Shown: positions 46,553 through 55,544, counted from the first letter of the stretch. The stretch: DNA of 64,000 nt from Stenotrophomonas maltophilia (GCF_006970445.1 NZ_CP033877.1:380750-444749), one strand, 5' to 3'. The notes: generated from the letters alone by a model not told the origin. Made by a program: numbers and translations.

Positions 46553-48043
46553 GTGGATCCTGCCGTTCGCAAACCACGTCTGCCTGCCACTGCCGGCCTG
46601 TGTGCCGCGCTGCTGCTGTGGGCGTGGTCGGCGGGAGCGGAGCCGCCACCCTCGGCCATCCAGTTTGCGCGGGTCGTGCAGATGATCGACGCGGGACGGT
46701 TCTCCGAAGCCGGCAGCGAACTGAACACCTGGTCGGCTGCGGACGCGGCGGAGCCTGGCGTCAGTTTCGACGACATCGCGTTCCAGGAAGAGCGCATGCG
46801 CCGCATCCGCCTGGATTTTTCCCTCGACGAAGCCGCCGTCAAGTCTGCCGTGCGCCGCTGGATTCCCGACCTGACCGACGAGGAATTCGCACGCTGGGAC
46901 CAGCTTGGACTGATCGAACACCTCGACATCGATGGCACGCGCTGGTACTTCAAGCGCGCACCGTCGAACCTGTTCCTGCTCAGCGACGAGGCACGTGCAC
47001 GCCGCCGCGCGGATGCACCGATGCCGGCGCCGGGCCCAAACGAGGTGCTCAACGCGCACCACGCACGCGTGCTTGCCGCAGCGGAACAAAGTGGCCGGGC
47101 GTCGGTACTGCCGCAGCGCATTGAATTCACCCAGTCGCTCACGGTGAAAGCCGATGCGGTGCCGGCCGGCGAGACCGTACGCGCCTGGATTCCGTACCCG
47201 CGCGAGATGCCCGGCCAGCAGGAGCAGGTGCAGTGGCTGGGCAGCACCCCGGGCAAGGCGCGGGTGGCGCCAGCCAGCACCCTGCAGCGCACGGCCTATC
47301 TGGAAGCCAAAGCGGTGGCCGGGCAGCCGACCCGCTTCGAGGTCCGATATGCGGTCACGATCTTCGCCCGGCATACCGCGATCGATCCGGCCAGGGTGCA
47401 ACCGACCCCGGCCGATCCGGCCTTGAAGCCCTATCTGGCCGAGCAGCTGCCACATGTGCGCTTCACCCCTGCGCTGAAGCTGTTCTCCGACCAGGTGCTG
47501 CAGGGGGAAACCCGCCCGTATGAAGTGGTGCGCAAGCTGTTTGCTGCCGTGGATCGCATTCCATGGGCCGGTGCGCGCGAATACTCCACGATCAGCAACA
47601 TCAGCGATTACGCGCTGCATGCCGGGCATGCCGACTGTGGGCAGCAGACCCTGCTGCTGATCGCGCTGCTGCGTATGAACGGCATTCCCGCACGCTGGCA
47701 GTCGGGCATGGTGTTCTCCGGCGATGGCAGTGGTTACAACAACCTGCATGACTGGGGGCAGGCCTACCTGGCGCCGTATGGATGGCTGCCGATGGACGTG
47801 ACCACCGGCGCACTGGCCAGCGACGTGCCGGCCCTGCGCGATTTCTACCTGGGTGGCCTCGACGGCTACCGCATCTCCTTCAACGACGATTTCGGCCAGG
47901 CCCTGGTGCCGGCCAAGCAGCACTTCCGCTCGGAAACGGTCGACTCGCAGCGCGGCGAGGTCGAGTGGGCAGGCGGCAACCTGTACTTCGACCAATGGAG
48001 CTACGACTTCCAGTGGCGGGTACTGCCAGCCGGGCAACGCTAG
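46553..48043 (+). CDS. Secreted transglutaminase-like protein
   Basis: 496 residues. Signal peptide ending GAEP, an N-terminal helical domain and a C-terminal transglutaminase-like cysteine peptidase domain with the triad in HADCGQQ (C about 362), NLHDWGQ (H about 402) and LPMDVT (D about 415). Prokaryotic members are mostly proteases or amidases, so cleavage of a peptide or isopeptide bond is likelier than crosslinking. The GTG at 46553 is chosen for GGGGAAG eight bases upstream and a normal signal peptide; 46511 (GTG) is an alternative. First gene of the plus-strand unit with the TonB receptor. Confidence 0.8.
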   Translation: MDPAVRKPRLPATAGLCAALLLWAWSAGAEPPPSAIQFARVVQMIDAGRFSEAGSELNTWSAADAAEPGVSFDDIAFQEERMRRIRLDFSLDEAAVKSAVRRWIPDLTDEEFARWDQLGLIEHLDIDGTRWYFKRAPSNLFLLSDEARARRRADAPMPAPGPNEVLNAHHARVLAAAEQSGRASVLPQRIEFTQSLTVKADAVPAGETVRAWIPYPREMPGQQEQVQWLGSTPGKARVAPASTLQRTAYLEAKAVAGQPTRFEVRYAVTIFARHTAIDPARVQPTPADPALKPYLAEQLPHVRFTPALKLFSDQVLQGETRPYEVVRKLFAAVDRIPWAGAREYSTISNISDYALHAGHADCGQQTLLLIALLRMNGIPARWQSGMVFSGDGSGYNNLHDWGQAYLAPYGWLPMDVTTGALASDVPALRDFYLGGLDGYRISFNDDFGQALVPAKQHFRSETVDSQRGEVEWAGGNLYFDQWSYDFQWRVLPAGQR

Positions 48044-48094
48044 CGCGACACATCGCACTCCACACCATTCAATTCTTGCAGGAGAGAGCAGGGG

Positions 48095-51094
48095 ATGAAG
48101 GCTTACAGCATCAAGCGGGCGGCGTTGTGCGTCGCCCTCGGGGCGTGTCTGGGCGTGATCGCGCCCAACGCATTTGCACAGGATGGTTCGGTGGTCGGCC
48201 GGCTGGTCAGCGATGCCGGCCAGGTACCGGCCGGTGCCACGGTGACCGTACGCAATCCGGCAAAGGGCTTCGTCCGCTCCGTGCAGGCCGAGGCCAACGG
48301 CAGTTACCGCATTCCGCTGCTGCCGGTAGGCACCTACGAGATGGAGGTCGGCTTGCCCGGCGGCGGCGCCAGCCGTGTCGGCCAGGTGACCGTCAGTCTC
48401 GGCAGCGCAACCACGGTGAACGTGCCGCTCGGCGCGGTCAGCACGCTGGGCACGGTCGAAGTGCGGGCACCGCAGGTGGTGTCGATGGTGGATGTGAAGT
48501 CCACCGAATCGGCCACCAACATCACCCGCGAAGAACTCTCGCGCCTGCCGGTGGACCGTGACATCACTGCCGTGGCGCTGCTGGCACCGGGTGCGGTGAA
48601 GGGCAAGGGGTCGCTGGGCGGCCAGGGCATTTCCTTCGGCGGTTCGTCGGTGGCCGAGAACACGGTCTACATCAATGGCCTGAACGTCACCGACTTCTAC
48701 AACCGGGTCGGCTTCTCGTCGGTGCCGTTCTCGTTCTACCAGGAGTTCCAGGTCAAGACCGGCGGCTATTCGGTGGAGTTCGGACGCAGCACCGGCGGTG
48801 TCATCAATGCGGTGACCCGCTCGGGCAGCAATGACTTCAAGGCCGGTGCCGAGCTGGTGTTCGAGCCGCGCGCATGGCAGTCGCAGGCACGTGACCGCTA
48901 CGACGGCAATGGCAGCCGCTACATCACCGCCAGCCGCGACGACTACAGCCGCAGCGCGCTGAACGTGTTCGCCTCCGGTGCACTGGTGCAGGACCGGTTG
49001 TTCTTCTTCGGCATGTACGAAGCCCGCGACTACCGCCCGACATCGACCAACGACGCCGGTACCCGCTTCAACCAGGGCAAGGCCGATGATCCGTTCTGGG
49101 GCGGCAAGATCGATTGGCGCATCACCGACAACCAGATGTTCTCGCTGTTCGGCTTCTCCGACCGCAACAAGACGCTCACCGACGTCTATGCCTACGATTA
49201 CGACCTGGGCAGCAGCGTGGGCGAGCGTGCCAACCAGATCATGAACACCGTGGGTGGCCGCAACTGGTCGGGCACCTATAGCTGGCAGGTCAACAACGAT
49301 CTGACCATGAAGCTGATGTACGGCGAGAACAAGCGCAACCGCGTGCAGAGCTCGCTGATGGACGAGAACTGCAACCGCGTCTTCGACAACCGCACGGCCG
49401 GCCAGGGCGTACCGCCGTCGCTGCAGGGCGACCGAAGCTGCACCAGCAGCTCGCAGCTGGAGTCGGCGCTGGACACGCGCAAGGCGGCGCGCGCGGACTT
49501 CGAATGGACGTTGGGCAACCACCTGCTGCGGTTCGGCCTGGATCGGGAAGAGAACACGTCCGATTACAGCCGCGCCTATCCGGGCCCGGGCGGCTTCCGC
49601 TACGACATCTACTACCGCACCCCCGGCAGCTCGCTGAACGGTGGCGTGGTGCCGGCCAGTGGCGTGGTCGTGCGCACCCGCCGCTATGAAGTGGAAGGTG
49701 CGTTCGAGACCATCAACTCCGCCTACTACCTGGAAGACAACTGGCAGGTCACGCCGAACCTGCTGCTCAATCTCGGCCTGCGCATGGAGGCGTTCGACAA
49801 CAAGGGCGGCGACGGCAACAGCTACATCAAGATCGACAACATGCTGGCCCCGCGAGCCGGGTTCTCCTGGGACGTGCGCGGCGATGGCACCACCAAGGTG
49901 TTCGGCAACCTCGGCCGCTACTTCCTGCCCGTGGCCAACGTCATCAATATCAAGCAGGCCGGTGGCTTCCTCGACGAGCGTACCTGGTACGAGTTCCTCG
50001 GCTACACCGGCGCAGCCAACAACATTCCGAACCTGGGTGCGCAGATCGGCCCGGTGGACAACTCGCAAGGCGACGGCAGCGTGCCGGACCTGCGTGCGGA
50101 AGTGAACCGGGACATGGACCCGGTCTACCAGGACGAAGCCATCCTGGGCTTCCAGCAGATGATCAACGAGGCCTGGTCGGTGGGTGCCAGCGTGACCTAC
50201 CGGCGCCTGCACAACGCCATCGATGACATGAACATCACCGCCACCGGGCAGTGCGGTGCCATCGACGGCGTGTGGATCATGGGCAACCCGGGGCGCACCA
50301 ACACCGTGTGGGGTGACACCGACTGCGATGGCCGCAACGATGGCTGGATCAGCATCGACACCTCGAAGGAGGGTTGGGCGCTGTATGACGACAACGGGAA
50401 TTATGTCGGCCAGCGCGGCTGGGTGAAGCCCAAGCGCGACTACAAGGCACTGGAGCTGCAGGTCGATCGCGCGTGGGACGGCAAGTGGGGCTTCAATGCC
50501 TCCTACACGCTGGCCTATGGCCGCGGCAACGCCGAGGGACCGGTCAACTCCGATACCGACTTCGCCGATGCCGGTCGCACCGAGAACTTCGACAATCCGT
50601 GGGTGAACTACGGGGGCTATGGCTACCTGGCCAACGATCGCCGCCACCAGTTCAAGTTCCGTGGCAGCTACGCGCTGACCGAGAACCTGAGCGTGGCCGC
50701 AACCCTGGGCGTGCAGTCGGGCAGTCCGATCACCCGCTTCGGTGCAGGCAATCCATTCGACGCGACCGATTTCCACAGCTACTACGTGTGCGTATCCAAC
50801 TGCCAGGCGACAGTGCCGTCCGAACGCGTGTTCGTGCATTCGCCGCGCGGTGGAGATGGACGCACGCCGTGGACCTACGATCTCGATGTCAGCGTCTCCT
50901 ACAAGGTGCCGATTCCCACCGACCTGCGCCTGAAGCTGGCGGTGTACAACGTGCTGAACCAGCAGCGCGTGGTGACCGTGGACCAGGACTACGAGCCGCA
51001 GAACGGTATTGGTTCGCCCAACCCGCTGTACCGCTACGGCACCGGCTTCCAGTCACCGCGCTATGCGCAGTTGACCGTGACATGGGCCTACTGA
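48095..51094 (+). CDS. TonB-dependent receptor, Oar-like
   Basis: 999 residues. Signal peptide ending AFAQ, a carboxypeptidase-regulatory-like beta-sandwich (about 30-110, VVGRLVSDAG onward), the plug domain (about 125-235, with GGSSVAENTVYINGLNV) and a 22-strand barrel ending VTWAY. Oar-like receptors import peptides or other oligomers too large for porins. In this cluster the likely cargo is a peptidoglycan peptide or fragment (inference). GGAGAG upstream. It overlaps the next gene by 13 nt. Confidence 0.9.
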   Translation: MKAYSIKRAALCVALGACLGVIAPNAFAQDGSVVGRLVSDAGQVPAGATVTVRNPAKGFVRSVQAEANGSYRIPLLPVGTYEMEVGLPGGGASRVGQVTVSLGSATTVNVPLGAVSTLGTVEVRAPQVVSMVDVKSTESATNITREELSRLPVDRDITAVALLAPGAVKGKGSLGGQGISFGGSSVAENTVYINGLNVTDFYNRVGFSSVPFSFYQEFQVKTGGYSVEFGRSTGGVINAVTRSGSNDFKAGAELVFEPRAWQSQARDRYDGNGSRYITASRDDYSRSALNVFASGALVQDRLFFFGMYEARDYRPTSTNDAGTRFNQGKADDPFWGGKIDWRITDNQMFSLFGFSDRNKTLTDVYAYDYDLGSSVGERANQIMNTVGGRNWSGTYSWQVNNDLTMKLMYGENKRNRVQSSLMDENCNRVFDNRTAGQGVPPSLQGDRSCTSSSQLESALDTRKAARADFEWTLGNHLLRFGLDREENTSDYSRAYPGPGGFRYDIYYRTPGSSLNGGVVPASGVVVRTRRYEVEGAFETINSAYYLEDNWQVTPNLLLNLGLRMEAFDNKGGDGNSYIKIDNMLAPRAGFSWDVRGDGTTKVFGNLGRYFLPVANVINIKQAGGFLDERTWYEFLGYTGAANNIPNLGAQIGPVDNSQGDGSVPDLRAEVNRDMDPVYQDEAILGFQQMINEAWSVGASVTYRRLHNAIDDMNITATGQCGAIDGVWIMGNPGRTNTVWGDTDCDGRNDGWISIDTSKEGWALYDDNGNYVGQRGWVKPKRDYKALELQVDRAWDGKWGFNASYTLAYGRGNAEGPVNSDTDFADAGRTENFDNPWVNYGGYGYLANDRRHQFKFRGSYALTENLSVAATLGVQSGSPITRFGAGNPFDATDFHSYYVCVSNCQATVPSERVFVHSPRGGDGRTPWTYDLDVSVSYKVPIPTDLRLKLAVYNVLNQQRVVTVDQDYEPQNGIGSPNPLYRYGTGFQSPRYAQLTVTWAY

Positions 51095-52668
51095 AGCCCG
51101 TCCGGCATGCACGACGCTGCGTCTGCGTGGCGGCGTGGGCGGTGTTCCCGATTGCGGCGGCGCAGACGACCTCGACCGCCTTGATCGATGCCGATGTCGC
51201 CGCCGTGGTCCAGCACGAGCATCTGCCCGCGCTGGCCATGGCGGTGGTCGAGAACGGGCAGGTGGTCTATCGCCACGCCGAGGGTGCGCGTGGTGATGAC
51301 GGCCGCGTCGACGAGGACACGCTGTTCAAGATCGCCTCCAACAGCAAGGCGATGACCGCCGCGCTGCTGGCGCGGCTGGTGCAGCAGGGCAAGCTGCGCT
51401 GGGACGATCCGGTGCAGCGCCATCTGCCGGAGTTCCGCATGCACGACGCATGGGTGGGCCAGCAGATGCAGGTACGTGACCTGCTGATCCACAACAGCGG
51501 TCTCGGACTGGGTGCCGGCGACCTGATGCTGTGGCCGGAGCCGAACGCGTTCACCCGCGCCGATATCATCGCCGGGCTGGCGCATCTCAAGCCGGTCAGC
51601 AGTTTCCGCAGCCACTACGCCTACGACAACCTGATGTATGTAGTGGCGGGCGAAGTGGCCGCTGCGGCCGGTGGCAAACCCTATGACCAGTTGATGCGCG
51701 AGCAGGTGTTCGAGCCGCTGGGCCTGTCACGCTGTCAGGTGGGCGCCTGGTCGGTGAAACGCGTGGGCAACGTCGCGCAGCCGCATGCCTGGCGCGGTGA
51801 CCGCAATGAGGTGGTGAACGCCGACGGTGACATCAGCCCGGACCTGCCGTCGATGGCGGCCGGTGGCATCCGTTGCTCGCTGCGCGACATGACGCGCTGG
51901 ATGCAGGTGCTGCTGGATCCTGCGCTGGTGCCGGACTGGCTGGGCGCCGAGCAGCGCCGCACGCTGTGGACCCTGCACATGCCGATGCCGCTGGGTGAAC
52001 GCCAGCGGCGCTGGGACAACGCGCATTTCTACGGCTACGGCTATGGCTGGCGCGTGTCGGACATGGACGGGCAGTGGAAGGTGGCCCACACCGGCACGCT
52101 GTCGGGCATGTACTCGTCGCTGGCGCTGCTGCCCGACCGCAAGGTGGGTGTGGTGATGCTGATCAACGGTGAAGGCGAGGACGCGCGCAGCGCACTGATG
52201 CAGGCCATGCTGAAGCGCTTCACCGCCCCCGATGAGGCGCGCCCGGCGATGGAGTACCTGGCCGAACTGAAGGCTGACCAGGCCGTACGCGCGGCAACCG
52301 GGCATCAGCGGCCGCCGACGTCGGATGCACGGCAGGCGTCGGCTTCCGATCTGCCGCACTGGCAGGGCCGTTATACCGATCCCTGGCTGGGCCCAGCGTC
52401 GCTATGCCCAGGCGAGGGCGGCCTGCGTTTCAGCGTGGACAAGTCGCCAACGCTGCAGGCGGCCGTGCTGCAGTTGCAGGGGCGCTGGCTGCTGCGCTGG
52501 GATACGCTGGGCGACGAGGCGCAGGCGTGGCTGCAGCCGGGCGAGGGCCTGGCGCCGACACTGGACCTGCGCGCCATCGATCCGGACATCGACTTCAGCT
52601 ATGACTTCCAGGACCTGCATTTCACTCGTACTGGCGACTGCGCTGGCAGCGACCACCAGCGCCGCTGA
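51082..52668 (+). CDS. Serine hydrolase of the beta-lactamase / penicillin-binding fold
   Basis: 528 residues. Signal peptide ending AAAQ, then a class C-like serine hydrolase with the SxxK nucleophile S86-NS-K89, the YxN equivalent YDN (about 181) and HTG (336) in place of KTG. A C-terminal beta-rich domain (about 390-528) follows. HTG-type members include D-aminopeptidases, DD-peptidases and esterases; D-amino-acid peptide hydrolysis fits the context. A role as a true beta-lactamase is not suggested. It starts within the end of the receptor gene. Confidence 0.85.
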   Translation: MGLLKPVRHARRCVCVAAWAVFPIAAAQTTSTALIDADVAAVVQHEHLPALAMAVVENGQVVYRHAEGARGDDGRVDEDTLFKIASNSKAMTAALLARLVQQGKLRWDDPVQRHLPEFRMHDAWVGQQMQVRDLLIHNSGLGLGAGDLMLWPEPNAFTRADIIAGLAHLKPVSSFRSHYAYDNLMYVVAGEVAAAAGGKPYDQLMREQVFEPLGLSRCQVGAWSVKRVGNVAQPHAWRGDRNEVVNADGDISPDLPSMAAGGIRCSLRDMTRWMQVLLDPALVPDWLGAEQRRTLWTLHMPMPLGERQRRWDNAHFYGYGYGWRVSDMDGQWKVAHTGTLSGMYSSLALLPDRKVGVVMLINGEGEDARSALMQAMLKRFTAPDEARPAMEYLAELKADQAVRAATGHQRPPTSDARQASASDLPHWQGRYTDPWLGPASLCPGEGGLRFSVDKSPTLQAAVLQLQGRWLLRWDTLGDEAQAWLQPGEGLAPTLDLRAIDPDIDFSYDFQDLHFTRTGDCAGSDHQRR

Positions 52669-53314
52669 GCCACCGCGCGTTTCAGCGGCCGCCGATGCGG
52701 CCAGTGCCGGATTGGTGGAGATCCGCACGTTGTCGCCAGGCATCGACATGGACATCCGCTACGCCGGCGCCAACAACTTCACCGGTGCGCGCGTGCCCGG
52801 CTACGAGGCGCCATCGTGCTATCTGCTGGCGCCGGTGGCGAAGGCGCTGGCACAGGTGGAACAGGACCTGCACGCGCAGGGCTTCGGCCTACGGCTCTAC
52901 GACTGCTACCGGCCGGTGCGTTCAGTGCAGGCGTTCATGGCCTGGGTGAACGACCCGCGCGAGCTTTCGCGCAAGGCCCTGCAGTACCCGGACCTGGACA
53001 AACCACGCCTGCTGGCTGACGGCTACATCGCTGAGCGCTCCGGCCACAGCCGCGGTGCCACGGTTGATCTGGGCCTGCTGGATTGCCGCAGCGGTGCATG
53101 TACGCCGTTGGACATGGGCACCGACTTCGATTTCTTCGGGCCACGCGCACATACGCAGACCACCGGGCTGAGTGAGACGCAGCAGGCGAATCGGCGGCAA
53201 CTGGTGCAGGCGATGGCACGGCGTGGTTTCGTGAACTACCCGCAGGAGTGGTGGCACTACACCCTGCAGCCCGAGCCGGAACCCGGCACCGCGTACGACG
53301 TGCCGGTGCTTTAG
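52601..53314 (+). CDS. D-Ala-D-Ala dipeptidase (M15D, VanX/DdpX family)
   Basis: 237 residues. Signal peptide (ending TSAA), then a zinc dipeptidase with H149 and D156 in SGHSRGATVDL and E216/H219 in EWWHY, the complete metal and catalytic set of VanX/DdpX. Hydrolyses D-Ala-D-Ala to free D-alanine. Without a VanHA pair this is a nutritional DdpX-like enzyme, not a vancomycin-resistance one. The ATG lies 68 nt inside the preceding gene in another frame, and the encoded signal peptide is well formed. Last gene of the unit. Confidence 0.9.
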   Translation: MTSRTCISLVLATALAATTSAAEPPRVSAAADAASAGLVEIRTLSPGIDMDIRYAGANNFTGARVPGYEAPSCYLLAPVAKALAQVEQDLHAQGFGLRLYDCYRPVRSVQAFMAWVNDPRELSRKALQYPDLDKPRLLADGYIAERSGHSRGATVDLGLLDCRSGACTPLDMGTDFDFFGPRAHTQTTGLSETQQANRRQLVQAMARRGFVNYPQEWWHYTLQPEPEPGTAYDVPVL

Positions 53315-53396
53315 GGGTTGTCGGCAGGGCTGCGCCCTGCCCCCGCAGAATCTGGAGCAGCAACAGCAACAGCAACAGCATGCTTTCCGTGGGTTG

Positions 53397-53496
53397 GCGG
53401 GGCGGTGCCGGAGTGCGGGGACGCCGTAAATCCGTCCATGGAGGCTTGGCAGCCGCATCCATGCGGCTGACACCCCGCACTCCGGCCCCGCCCCGC
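53397..53496. repeat. Long hairpin repeat with conserved core, copy 2
   Basis: 24-bp arms (53397-53420 and 53473-53496, one mismatch) flank the same 30-nt core as copy 1 (53420-53449; one base differs). An internal agccgcat/atgcggct hairpin (53451-53468) follows the core. The arms differ in sequence from copy 1 but keep the same length and place. Confidence 0.85.
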
Positions 53497-53523
53497 CTCT
53501 GACAGTTTCCCGCGTGGTCCGTT

Positions 53524-53614
53524 GTAGAGCCGAGCCCATGCTCGGCTGCTCTTTGTTCAATCGTCGAGATATTCGATTTCGAAGGAGATTCATCCACGCA
53601 TGGCGTGGATCTAC
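53524..53614. repeat. Two SMAG REPs
   Basis: gagccgagc class in plus orientation (53524-53547) and atccacgc class in minus orientation (53591-53614). Confidence 0.85.
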
Positions 53615-53681
53615 CGTGGCTACCGGATTGGGTCCGGGGCAGATCCCTTACACTGGCTGCCTTCTCATCCCAGCCCGCCCG

Positions 53682-54053
53682 ATGAACCTTCCCCTGCACT
53701 TCGGCCTGCTCGGCACCCTGGAAGCCGGCGCCATCGCCCTGCTGGTCGGCCTGCTGGTGTACTTCCTGTGGTCGCGGGTGTGCCGGCTGCTGCACTGGAC
53801 GGTGGGCCATGCGATCGGCTGGTCCTGCGTCATCTCGGTGGTGGCCTCCGCCGGCATCGATGCGTGGAAGCTGTTCTACATGGGCATCGTGCGGCTGGAG
53901 TCGCCGCTGTACGCGCGCCTGTTCCTGGCCACCATCCACGATCCGAACGAACTCGGTAGTCGCGTGGTGCTGGAAATCGCTGGCGCGCTCGCCGGTGTTG
54001 CCCTGGGATGGGTGTTGTTCAGTTCGCGGTCATTGGAAAAAACCGTCGACTGA
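53682..54053 (+). CDS. Small membrane protein of unknown function
   Basis: 123 residues with three hydrophobic segments (about 9-33, 45-66 and 98-117). No recognised family or motif. ATG at 53682 begins the hydrophobic protein; upstream in-frame codons run through REP DNA. No clear ribosome site; TACACT about 27 bp upstream may be its -10 box. Confidence 0.65.
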   Translation: MNLPLHFGLLGTLEAGAIALLVGLLVYFLWSRVCRLLHWTVGHAIGWSCVISVVASAGIDAWKLFYMGIVRLESPLYARLFLATIHDPNELGSRVVLEIAGALAGVALGWVLFSSRSLEKTVD

Positions 54054-54285
54054 CGCAGGTTTTTCGTTGCCTGCCGGTTAAATGCAACGGCGCTGAATGC
54101 GCATCTTATGAGCCACTCACTTCACCCTAACCACCGCGCTAAAGCATGCGTGGCGGCCAGTGGTTAATCGTGTGTGTGCATGCCGGTCGCGGGGCAAAAT
54201 CGATTCAGAAATGCGGTGGCAGGGTAGGTGCCGTGCGGAAACAACACGCCGCGCAACACCACCCAATTGGTAGGAGACACCCCTG

Positions 54286-54696
54286 ATGACTATTCGCAAC
54301 CGCAAGCCCCTGATCGCGCTGATCGTCGCCGCCGGCAGCGTGCTGGCCATCCCGGCGATGGCCCAGTCGGCCAAGCAGCAGGCCGCGCATGCGCAGAACG
54401 AAGCGGCGCATGCCCAGCAGGCTGCGGCCCAGGCGGGCCAGGCCGCTGACCAGGCGACGGATGCGGCCGCGGCGGCATCGGCGCAGGCCAACGGCGGTGG
54501 CCAGACCTGGGCCAGCATCGATACCGATGGCAACGGCACCATCAGCAAGTCCGAGGCGCAGGTGAACGCGGGCCTGGCCCAGGTGTTTGACCAGGCCGAT
54601 ACCAACAAGGACGGCGAGCTGAGCGCCGACGAGTACAAGGCCTACGTGGCCGCCCAGCAGGCCGGCGCGGGTGCCGGCGCGGCGCAGGGCCGCTGA
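54286..54696 (+). CDS. Secreted EF-hand protein
   Basis: 136 residues. Signal peptide ending AMA, a helical Ala/Gln/His-rich stretch (about 28-70) and two EF-hand loops, DTDGNGTISKSE (about 78-89) and DTNKDGELSADE (about 104-115), with all calcium-coordinating positions present. Likely a periplasmic or secreted calcium-binding protein; partner unknown. AGGAG upstream and a strong terminator downstream make it a single-gene unit. Confidence 0.85.
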   Translation: MTIRNRKPLIALIVAAGSVLAIPAMAQSAKQQAAHAQNEAAHAQQAAAQAGQAADQATDAAAAASAQANGGGQTWASIDTDGNGTISKSEAQVNAGLAQVFDQADTNKDGELSADEYKAYVAAQQAGAGAGAAQGR

Positions 54697-54730
54697 TCCA
54701 CGCCTGATTCGGGAAGACCGGTGCATGGGG

Positions 54731-54760
54731 ACCCGGGCGGCTGCGGCCGCCCGGGTTTTT
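54731..54760 (+). terminator. Intrinsic terminator after the EF-hand gene
   Basis: acccgggcgg ... ccgcccgggt stem followed by TTTTT. Confidence 0.88.
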
Positions 54761-54779
54761 CTCGTCATCGCCACCCCTG

Positions 54780-54785
54780 TATCCT
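54780..54785 (+). promoter_or_regulatory. -10 box for a likely leaderless HAD-hydrolase mRNA
   Basis: TATCCT ends 6 nt before the ATG at 54792. Confidence 0.4.
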
Positions 54786-54791
54786 TGGCCG

Positions 54792-55544
54792 ATGAACACC
54801 TCCACGCCTGCGCCGTCGCGCGCCATCGGCCTGGTCGGTTTTGACGGTGACGATACGCTGTGGAAGAGCGAGGACTACTACCGCAAGGCCGAGCAGGATT
54901 ACCTTGACCTGCTGTCGCGCTACGTCGACGTGCATGACACCCAGACCGCGCGCCATCTGCTGGAAGTGCAGCAGCGCAACCTGGCCGTGTTCGGCTACGG
55001 CGTGAAGGGCATGGTCCTGTCGATGATCGAAGCGGCCATCGACATCACCGGCCAGCGCATCGACGCCAAGGACATCCAGCGCATGCTGGACATCGGCCAC
55101 GACACCCTGCGCCACCCGGTCGATCTGATCGACGGCGTGCGCGAATCGGTGGCGGCCATCGCCGAGCACTACCCGGTGGTGCTGATCACCAAGGGCGACC
55201 TGTTCCATCAGGAAGCCAAGATCAACGTGGCCAACCTGCGCGAACTGTTCCCGCGCATCGAGATCGTCTCCGAGAAGGATCCGGAAACCTATGCCCGCGT
55301 GCTGGCCGAATTCGACCTGCCGATGGAGCGCTTCGTGATGGTCGGCAACTCGCTGCGTTCGGATATCGAGCCGGTGGTCACCCTCGGCGGCTGGGGCGTG
55401 CATACGCCATACGCAGTGACCTGGGCACACGAGACCCAGCACGGCGTGGCCGACGACGAACCGCGCATGGTCACTGCCGATACCGCCCACGATTGGCCGG
55501 CCGCTCTGGCCGCGATCGAGGCCAAGGCCGCTGCGGCGGCCTGA
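54792..55544 (+). CDS. HAD family hydrolase
   Basis: 250 residues. Motif I is GFDGDDTLW (D18 nucleophile, D20 acid), a helical cap follows (about 28-100), motif II is LLITKGD, motif III lysine is in EIVSEKD and motif IV is GNSLRSDIEP. A phosphatase of small phosphorylated metabolites; substrate unknown. There is no Shine-Dalgarno and a -10-like TATCCT lies just upstream. Confidence 0.9.
   Translation: MNTSTPAPSRAIGLVGFDGDDTLWKSEDYYRKAEQDYLDLLSRYVDVHDTQTARHLLEVQQRNLAVFGYGVKGMVLSMIEAAIDITGQRIDAKDIQRMLDIGHDTLRHPVDLIDGVRESVAAIAEHYPVVLITKGDLFHQEAKINVANLRELFPRIEIVSEKDPETYARVLAEFDLPMERFVMVGNSLRSDIEPVVTLGGWGVHTPYAVTWAHETQHGVADDEPRMVTADTAHDWPAALAAIEAKAAAAA

Larger units (their letters stand above)
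53315..53681. other. Repeat-rich intergenic region
   Basis: 367 bp with no gene. In order: cagggctgcgccctg palindrome (53329-53343), a short (agcaac)n tract (about 53358-53379), the second long hairpin repeat (53397-53496), a gagccgagc-class SMAG (53524-53547) and an atccacgc-class SMAG (53591-53614), then a possible -10 box TACACT about 27 bp before the next gene. Confidence 0.8.

Noticed and set aside
46514..50839. A 1441-codon open frame on the minus strand opposite the transglutaminase and TonB receptor genes
   Set aside because: High-GC genes often leave the opposite strand open. The frame spans two real genes with signal peptides and motifs, its product is low-complexity His/Gly/Arg/Val-rich, and it lacks family features.
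51082..52668. Calling the serine hydrolase an AmpC-type beta-lactamase
   Set aside because: It has HTG in place of KTG, an extra C-terminal domain and a catabolic context, so resistance function is unsupported.
52601..53314. Reading the VanX-like gene as part of a vancomycin-resistance operon
   Set aside because: No VanH dehydrogenase or VanA ligase is present, the protein has a signal peptide, and neighbours are peptidoglycan-peptide enzymes.
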